This document shows, in pieces, positions 48,295-54,577 of a stretch of DNA of 54,577 nt. The notes under the pieces were generated by a model that had not been told where the DNA came from, searched no databases, and saw only the letters and a program-made list of their open reading frames with translations. This DNA comes from Salsuginibacillus kocurii DSM 18087 (GTDB lineage Bacteria; Bacillota; Bacilli; Bacillales; Marinococcaceae). The stretch lies in NCBI RefSeq assembly GCF_000377705.1, contig NZ_KB898635.1, positions 1 through 54,577 of the forward strand, read 5' to 3'. The translations under genes and the position numbers were made by a program. Position 1 is the stretch's first letter. Each line of letters starts with the position of its first letter.

Positions 48295-49188
48295 ATGTAT
48301 ATAAGCATGAATGGGGAGTTGATGGCGCCGGAAGAGGCCCGTCTCTCCCCTTTTGAACATGGGTACATGTACGGGCTAGGCGTATTTGAGACACTGCGCG
48401 TGTACAAGGGCTATCCATTTTTATATAAAGACCACTTAAAGCGCCTCAGCGAAGGAATAAAAGAAATTGGGATTGATACTGAAATTACAGAACAGTATTT
48501 CTATGAAGAGATTGAGCGGGTAGTCAAGGCGAATGAGTGGCTTGATGCGTATGTGCGCTTCAACGTTTCGGCCGGCGAAGGCCCGCTCGGCTTGCCCGTA
48601 GAGAGCTACACAGACCCCCAGACTATCATCTATACTAAACCCCTGCAGGAAAAAGCGATGCCGGTTGAAAAACAAGCAGTTACCTTAACGCTGAGGCGGA
48701 ATTCGCCTGAAGGTGATATTCGTTTAAAATCGCATCATTTTCTAAATAATATATTAGGCAAAAAAGAATTGAAAAACAGAGCGGATGTGGAAGGGATTTT
48801 CTTGACAGACGAAGGCCATGTGGCAGAAGGTATTGTCTCTAATATATTTTGGGTGAAGAATGGAGAGCTCTACACCCCAACTATAAACACCGGTATATTA
48901 AATGGCGTTACGAGGCAATACATTTTAAGACTTGCCAACGAACTAAACATCCCGGTGCATGAAGGTTATTTTAGTAAAGAAGAGCTACAAGCCGCAGATA
49001 TGGCATTTATAACAAACAGCATTCAAGAAATTGTTCCGCTCTCTGCAGTAGATGATATTTCATATGAGTCTCCCGCAACATCGCTTATTGCTGAACTGCA
49101 GGCTGAATATAAGCGGCACCGCTTCTATTTGTCTTCATATAAGGAACTTACAGGAAAGAAGGGTAATGCAAATGATATGGAGAAATAA
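48295..49188 (+). CDS. pabC: Aminodeoxychorismate lyase
   Basis: A 297-residue fold-type IV PLP enzyme that releases pyruvate from aminodeoxychorismate to give p-aminobenzoate. HGYMYGLGVFETLRVYKG near residue 22 and RLKSHHFLNNILGKKEL near 143, with the PLP lysine, are typical of the PabC/branched-chain aminotransferase fold. The gene overlaps folP by 17 bases. It follows pabA by 5 bases. Confidence 0.93.
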   Translation: MYISMNGELMAPEEARLSPFEHGYMYGLGVFETLRVYKGYPFLYKDHLKRLSEGIKEIGIDTEITEQYFYEEIERVVKANEWLDAYVRFNVSAGEGPLGLPVESYTDPQTIIYTKPLQEKAMPVEKQAVTLTLRRNSPEGDIRLKSHHFLNNILGKKELKNRADVEGIFLTDEGHVAEGIVSNIFWVKNGELYTPTINTGILNGVTRQYILRLANELNIPVHEGYFSKEELQAADMAFITNSIQEIVPLSAVDDISYESPATSLIAELQAEYKRHRFYLSSYKELTGKKGNANDMEK

Positions 49189-49999
49189 AAAAATAAATTT
49201 CACAGAAAAAACATATGTGATGGGAATATTAAATGCTACCCCTGATTCGTTTTCTGATGGCGGGAAGTACGTTGAAGTAGACCGTGCGCTAGACCGTGCA
49301 TTAGAAATGGAGAGAAACGGAGCGGACATTATTGATGTTGGTGGAGAATCAACCCGGCCGGGCGCCGAAAAAGTCTCAGGAGAAGAAGAACTAAACCGGG
49401 TTATCCCGGTAATTGAACGAATTGCTCCGCAGGTAAGCGTTCCACTATCTATTGATACGTACAAAGCAGAAACGGCTAGACAGGCTATTGAAGCAGGCGC
49501 TGCCATCATTAATGATGTGTGGGGAGCAAAAGCTGACCCCGACATGGCAAAGGTAGCTTATGAAACACAAGCTCCGATTATTTTAATGCATAACCGGGAT
49601 AATACGAATTACTATGATCTCATGATCGATATTAAACGAGAGCTGAACGAAAGTATTCGTATTTGTCATGAAGCAGGGGTGAAGGATGAACAAATCATTC
49701 TTGACCCGGGGATTGGATTTGCGAAAACGTATGAGCAAAATCTCGAAGTCATGCGCAGGCTCGATGAAATTACGAGCATGGGTTACCCTGTGTTACTTGG
49801 TACATCTCGCAAGTCGCTCATCGCCAAAACCCTGCAATTAAATGCAAATGAACGAGTAGAAGGGACAGGGGCAACAGTAAGTCTCGGTATTGAACGTGGC
49901 TGTCACATTGTTCGGGTTCACGACGTTTTAGAAATGAGCCGAACCGCGAAAATGATGGACGCCATGCTTGGCAAAGGAGAGATGGTTACGCATGGATAA
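49172..49999 (+). CDS. folP: Dihydropteroate synthase
   Basis: A 275-residue DHPS, the sulfonamide target, which joins p-aminobenzoate to the pterin pyrophosphate. MGILNATPDSFSDGG near residue 14, IIDVGGESTRPGA near 53 and LGTSRKS near 209 are signature loops. ATG 49172 is chosen over ATG 49166 and upstream codons: GAAAGAAGGG lies at proper distance and the homologous region begins here. It overlaps folB by 8 bases. Confidence 0.95.
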   Translation: MIWRNKKINFTEKTYVMGILNATPDSFSDGGKYVEVDRALDRALEMERNGADIIDVGGESTRPGAEKVSGEEELNRVIPVIERIAPQVSVPLSIDTYKAETARQAIEAGAAIINDVWGAKADPDMAKVAYETQAPIILMHNRDNTNYYDLMIDIKRELNESIRICHEAGVKDEQIILDPGIGFAKTYEQNLEVMRRLDEITSMGYPVLLGTSRKSLIAKTLQLNANERVEGTGATVSLGIERGCHIVRVHDVLEMSRTAKMMDAMLGKGEMVTHG

Positions 50000-50354
50000 A
50001 ATTTATTTGAACAAAATGGAATTTTATGCTTATCATGGCGTGTTTTCAGAAGAGAACAAAATGGGCCAGCGCTTTTACGTCGATCTTGTGCTCGAGGCGG
50101 ACTTACAACCATCAGCGACTGATGATGATCTTGAAAAAAGCGTAAATTATGCAGACGGTTATCAGCTTGTAAAAGAGGTTATTGAGAATAATACATTTAA
50201 CTTAGTAGAGACGATTGCCGAAACGATCTCTACGGAAGTTTTTGCTCAATTTCAAATTGTGGAGCGGCTGACTGTAAAAGTTACCAAGCCAGACCCCCCC
50301 ATACCGGGGCATTATGAATCAGTAGCGATTGAAATCACGAGGGAACGAAAATGA
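49992..50354 (+). CDS. folB: Dihydroneopterin aldolase
   Basis: A 120-residue enzyme, same length as in B. subtilis. MEFYAYHGVFSEENKMGQRFYVDL near the start contains the conserved YHG and glutamate; VNYADGY and VKVTKPDPPIPG follow. It makes 6-hydroxymethyl-dihydropterin. ATG 49992 lies within folP; the folK start overlaps its stop (ATGA). Confidence 0.95.
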   Translation: MDKIYLNKMEFYAYHGVFSEENKMGQRFYVDLVLEADLQPSATDDDLEKSVNYADGYQLVKEVIENNTFNLVETIAETISTEVFAQFQIVERLTVKVTKPDPPIPGHYESVAIEITRERK

Positions 50355-50887
50355 CAAATGTTGCTTACATCGCTCTTGGTTCCAATATTGGGGACCGAGA
50401 GTCCTATTTACACCAAGGGATAGAGGCGCTTCGAACTACCGAGGAAGTTTCCTCGGAGATCATACATTCTTCTATTTATGAAACCAAGCCAGTAGGTGTG
50501 ACCGAACAAGCTTCCTTTTTAAATATGGTAATAAAAATTAATACAACAAAAGAAGCGGCCGATTTACTAAGCGTTACGCAGAATATTGAAGAAAAAGCAG
50601 ACCGAGTACGTGAAAAGAGGTGGGGGCCGCGCACGCTAGACCTTGACATTCTGCTCTACAACCAAGAGAATATGGAACGTGAAGACTTATGTATCCCGCA
50701 TCCCCGGATGACAGAACGTGCATTTGTTCTCGTTCCGCTTGCCGAAATGGCTCCCCACATGATTATCCCCTCAGTTCAGCTAACGGTGATGGAATGCTTA
50801 CAGCAACTACCGGATGCGGAAAGGGAAGGGGTGGTTAAATGGAAGAGCCAAAGTGGTCCGGACGAATTCGAGCGTTCCGAAAGCTAA
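50351..50887 (+). CDS. folK: 6-hydroxymethyl-7,8-dihydropterin pyrophosphokinase
   Basis: A 178-residue HPPK. AYIALGSNIGDRESYL at the N-terminus and the catalytic RWGPRTLDLDILLYN near residue 93 are diagnostic. It activates the pterin for FolP. It overlaps folB by four bases and the next small HTH gene by 49 bases, an unusually long but conserved overlap in Bacilli. Confidence 0.95.
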   Translation: MTNVAYIALGSNIGDRESYLHQGIEALRTTEEVSSEIIHSSIYETKPVGVTEQASFLNMVIKINTTKEAADLLSVTQNIEEKADRVREKRWGPRTLDLDILLYNQENMEREDLCIPHPRMTERAFVLVPLAEMAPHMIIPSVQLTVMECLQQLPDAEREGVVKWKSQSGPDEFERSES

Positions 50888-51042
50888 AAGGCTATACACA
50901 AATTGAATTAGCGAAAGAGCTCGGCGTCGCTGTTTCGATTCTTGGAGATATTGAACGTGGAACACGTTATCCTGATGAGTGGTTACTTGAGAAAATTGCT
51001 GGAGTCCTTGGTATTACGAAAGAAGAGCTTGGCGAAGAGTGA
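50839..51042 (+). CDS. yazB: XRE-family HTH protein YazB
   Basis: A 67-residue protein consisting of one Cro/C1 helix-turn-helix (RIRAFRKLKGYTQIELAKELGVAVSILGDIERG). It starts in another frame inside folK (49-base overlap) and ends just before dusB. The same gene sits here in B. subtilis; its target is unknown. Local control of the folate/dus operon is possible but unproven. Confidence 0.9.
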   Translation: MEEPKWSGRIRAFRKLKGYTQIELAKELGVAVSILGDIERGTRYPDEWLLEKIAGVLGITKEELGEE

Positions 51043-51062
51043 AGCTTGAAGGAGGAACACCG

Positions 51063-52064
51063 ATGTTAAATATAGATGGCATCGAGATGCAGAACCGGGT
51101 CGTGTTAGCGCCGATGGCAGGCGTATGTAATCCTGCATTTCGCTTGATTGCAAAGGAGTTTGGCACCGGTCTGGTCTGTGCGGAGATGGTAAGTGACAAA
51201 GCCATTTTGCAGGAAAATGAAAGGTCAATGAGCATGCTTTATGTAGATGAGCGAGAAAAACCGCTAAGTCTGCAAATATTCGGCGGGACCGAAGAAACCC
51301 TTAGTGGTGCGGCCCAAGTCGTAGACCAACAGACAAATGCGGATATTATTGATATAAATATGGGTTGTCCGGTGCCTAAAGTGACTAAATGTGATGCTGG
51401 GGCAAAGTGGCTGCTTGATCCTGATAAAATTTATCGAATGGTTGCAGCAGCTGTGAGTAAGGTTGATAAACCCGTTACTGTGAAAATGCGGACAGGCTGG
51501 GATGAAGATCACGTTTATGCCGTAGAAAATGCCCAGGCTGTCGAAGCAGCTGGAGGGAAGGCTGTTTCCGTGCACGGGCGTACCCGCTACCAAATGTATG
51601 AAGGTGAAGCGGATTGGGATATCATTAAACAAGTAAAAGAGACAGTAAATATCCCGGTTATTGGAAATGGCGATGTAAAGACCCCTCAAGATGCTAAGAA
51701 GATGTTAGATGATACTGGAGTCGACGGGGTCATGATCGGTCGAGCGGCATTGGGTAACCCATGGATGCTTTACCGTACGGTCGAGTATCTCGAAACAGGT
51801 GAGCTAGGCCACGAACCAACCCCGCGCGAAAAAATTGACGTTTGCATGCTTCATATGAAACGCTTGATTGATTTAAAAGGAGAAGACGTAGCGGTGCGGG
51901 AAATGCGCAAGCACGCAGCGTGGTACCTTAAAGGCCTTAAACGCAACTCCCGGGTTCGAGACCAGATCAATTATTTAACCACACAACAGGAGGTAGCCGA
52001 CGCCCTTTACGGCTATGTTGAAGAGTTGGAACAGAAAGAAGCAGAACGTGTAAGCGTTGGATAA
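51063..52064 (+). CDS. dusB: tRNA-dihydrouridine synthase B
   Basis: A 333-residue FMN-dependent Dus enzyme, same length as B. subtilis YacF. APMAGVCNPAFR near residue 14, INMGCPVPKVTKCDAG near 99 with the conserved cysteine, and VHGRTRYQMYEG near 170 are family motifs. It reduces specific uridines in tRNA. ATG 51063 follows AAGGAGG; the frame to 51039 is a shadow over the yazB end. Confidence 0.95.
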   Translation: MLNIDGIEMQNRVVLAPMAGVCNPAFRLIAKEFGTGLVCAEMVSDKAILQENERSMSMLYVDEREKPLSLQIFGGTEETLSGAAQVVDQQTNADIIDINMGCPVPKVTKCDAGAKWLLDPDKIYRMVAAAVSKVDKPVTVKMRTGWDEDHVYAVENAQAVEAAGGKAVSVHGRTRYQMYEGEADWDIIKQVKETVNIPVIGNGDVKTPQDAKKMLDDTGVDGVMIGRAALGNPWMLYRTVEYLETGELGHEPTPREKIDVCMLHMKRLIDLKGEDVAVREMRKHAAWYLKGLKRNSRVRDQINYLTTQQEVADALYGYVEELEQKEAERVSVG

Positions 52065-52119
52065 ACGGAGTGGTTTGACTTCAACCTTGGCTTTTTCTAT
52101 AATCGAAAGTAGAATCCGG

Positions 52120-52148
52120 GCTGTCAGCTTGAGGCTGGCAGCTTTTTC
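52120..52148 (+). terminator. Terminator after dusB
   Basis: GCTGTCAGC (52120-52128) pairs with GCTGGCAGC (52134-52142), one G-U pair, followed by TTTTT. Confidence 0.85.
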
Positions 52149-52284
52149 ATGTACATTTTCAAAAAGAACGACCACGGGCCTATATAAGCTATGACGTATG
52201 AAGCGGTGATGAAGCTTAGAAAGCGGCACGGTGAAATGCCCTTTTGGACAAGCCTGAACCGATGAAATAAAAAATCAAATTTGA

Positions 52285-53814
<1,530 letters not shown>

Positions 53815-53820
53815 AGCTCT

Positions 53821-53858
53821 CTCCCAAGTTCTCTGTCTGAGAACTTGGGAGTTTTTTA
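53821..53858 (+). terminator. Terminator after lysS
   Basis: Perfect 13-bp stem CTCCCAAGTTCTC / GAGAACTTGGGAG followed by TTTTTT. Confidence 0.95.
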
Positions 53859-54127
53859 ATGGTGGTGGGCAAGTTAAGAGCTATACAAAGTGAAGACGGA
53901 ACAATAAAAAATACTTAGAGAAGTGATTGTTAACTCTGGAGGTACCCGTACCGTGGTATAGGGAGGGTTAGAAAAAATATCAACATTACTCTTTAATAGA
54001 GCCAAAGGAGAGGCCCAGCACGGCATTTAGAAGCAATGAAGGAGTTTGGTGTGTGCACGTTTTATCTCTTTTACCACCTGTGGAAATAGACTTTATATAT
54101 TTTAAATAAAAAAATTCAATTGTATGG
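53859..54127. other. Spacer before rrn promoters, nothing recognised
   Basis: About 270 bases between the lysS terminator and the first rRNA promoter. Open frames are short, without ribosome-binding sites or recognisable homology. The A/T-rich end (54095-54120) could act as an UP element. Confidence 0.5.
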
Positions 54128-54156
54128 TTGCGCAAATTTGGGGAAGGTGTTATATT
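54128..54156 (+). promoter_or_regulatory. rrn promoter P1
   Basis: TTGCGC at 54128-54133, 17-base spacer, TATATT at 54151-54156. Confidence 0.7.
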
Positions 54157-54225
54157 ATTATTCGTCGCTGACACAAACAGCGCAAAGCATTACAAAAACG
54201 ACAACGAAATCAATAAAAAAAGTTA

Positions 54226-54255
54226 TTGACTTTTGAATGTGTTTCTTGTTATTAT
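54226..54255 (+). promoter_or_regulatory. rrn promoter P2
   Basis: TTGACT at 54226-54231, 18-base spacer, TATTAT at 54250-54255. Tandem rRNA promoters ~100 bases apart are the usual Bacillus arrangement. Confidence 0.8.
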
Positions 54256-54285
54256 TAAAAAGTCGCTTGCAGAGAGCAAGTTAAT

Positions 54286-54303
54286 CGCCCTTTGAAAACT
54301 GAA
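54286..54303 (+). promoter_or_regulatory. rRNA leader boxA-like antitermination site
   Basis: CGCCCTTTGAAAACTGAA matches the boxA segment of Bacillus rrn leaders (TGCTCTTTGAAAACT), where Nus factors assemble to prevent Rho-dependent and intrinsic termination. Confidence 0.7.
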
Positions 54304-54443
54304 TGAAAGAAAGCGCCTGTCAATTTTAATTGATAGTTTATATGAGAGCGAGTCAAATCGCTTCGAAATTACGCAGGTAAGTGTTAAGGAAGGCCGACTA
54401 ACGTCGCGACGTCCTGTCGCAACGTCGGCACTTGCACATCCCT

Positions 54444-54577
54444 GTGCTTCGGAGAGTTTGATCCTGGCTCAGGACGAACGCTGGCGGCATGCCTAATACA
54501 TGCAAGTCGAGCGCGTGAAGCAGGTTGATCCCTTCGGGGTGACACCTGTGGATCGAGCGGCGGACGGGTGAGTAACA
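54444..54577 (+). rRNA. 16S ribosomal RNA, 5' end (partial)
   Basis: Begins with the universal GAGAGTTTGATCCTGGCTCA and AACGCTGGCGGCATGCCTAA and continues through the V1 region to GGACGGGTGAGTAACA at the window edge. V1 (GAGCGCGTGAAGCAG...CCCTTCGGGGTGA) resembles Halobacillus-type sequences. Start is estimated to within a few bases; most of the gene is outside the window. Confidence 0.96.

Noticed and set aside
53986-54174. A 62-residue minus-strand frame upstream of the rrn promoters
   Set aside because: It overlaps the P1 promoter, lacks a ribosome-binding site and shows no family features.

Overview
The window is a 54.6-kb stretch of a low-to-moderate-GC Firmicutes chromosome from an endospore-forming member of the Bacillaceae. 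Gene order follows, almost gene for gene, the Bacillus subtilis origin-proximal block csfB (gin) to lysS (compared from memory). The partial 16S rRNA at the right edge, and the acidic tails on FtsH, L25 and YabE, suggest a moderately halophilic genus such as Halobacillus or Pontibacillus. That genus call is inference.

Layout. The left edge holds the 3' end of a 23S rRNA, a 5S rRNA and a terminator. Bases 450-7850 carry gin, an Orn/Lys/Arg decarboxylase, tmk, darA, holB, ricT, yabA, trmN6, a GIY-YIG gene and rsmI. abrB lies on the minus strand, convergent with rsmI. Bases 8.7-16.1 kb carry a Met T-box, metS, tatD, yabE, rnmV, rsmA and yabG. Bases 16.1-24.4 kb carry veg, ispE, purR, ridA, spoVG, glmU, prs, ctc, pth and fin. 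Bases 24.6-32.9 kb carry mfd, spoVT, yabN/mazG, rqcP, yabP, yabQ, divIC and yabR. An elongator tRNA-Met gene follows, then spoIIE, yabS, yabT, a two-gene ThrE-type exporter, tilS, hpt, ftsH, coaX, hslO, cysK, the folate operon (pabB-pabA-pabC-folP-folB-folK-yazB-dusB) and lysS. The right edge has a tandem rRNA promoter, a boxA-like leader and the start of a 16S rRNA in the same orientation as the left rRNA genes.

Functionally the window mixes core information processing (tRNA charging and modification, rRNA methylation, replication, transcription-coupled repair), cofactor and nucleotide supply (folate, PRPP, CoA, UDP-GlcNAc) and sporulation control. The sporulation genes include gin, fin, spoIIE, spoVG, spoVT, yabG, yabP, yabQ and abrB. 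Several promoters match sporulation or phase-specific sigma factors: a sigma-H site before spoVG, a 21-bp-spaced promoter before spoIIE, and likely sigma-G and sigma-F sites before spoVT and gin.

The least explained content is a set of related, GC-richer intergenic elements near 2.2, 16.1-16.5 and 30.85 kb. They share blocks of primary sequence and look like structured RNAs or small dispersed repeats; I could not assign them to a known family. Compared with B. subtilis, xpaC-yaaN, yaaR, sspF, yabM and yacD are absent and a ThrE-type gene pair is added. No prophage, CRISPR array or transposase gene was seen.
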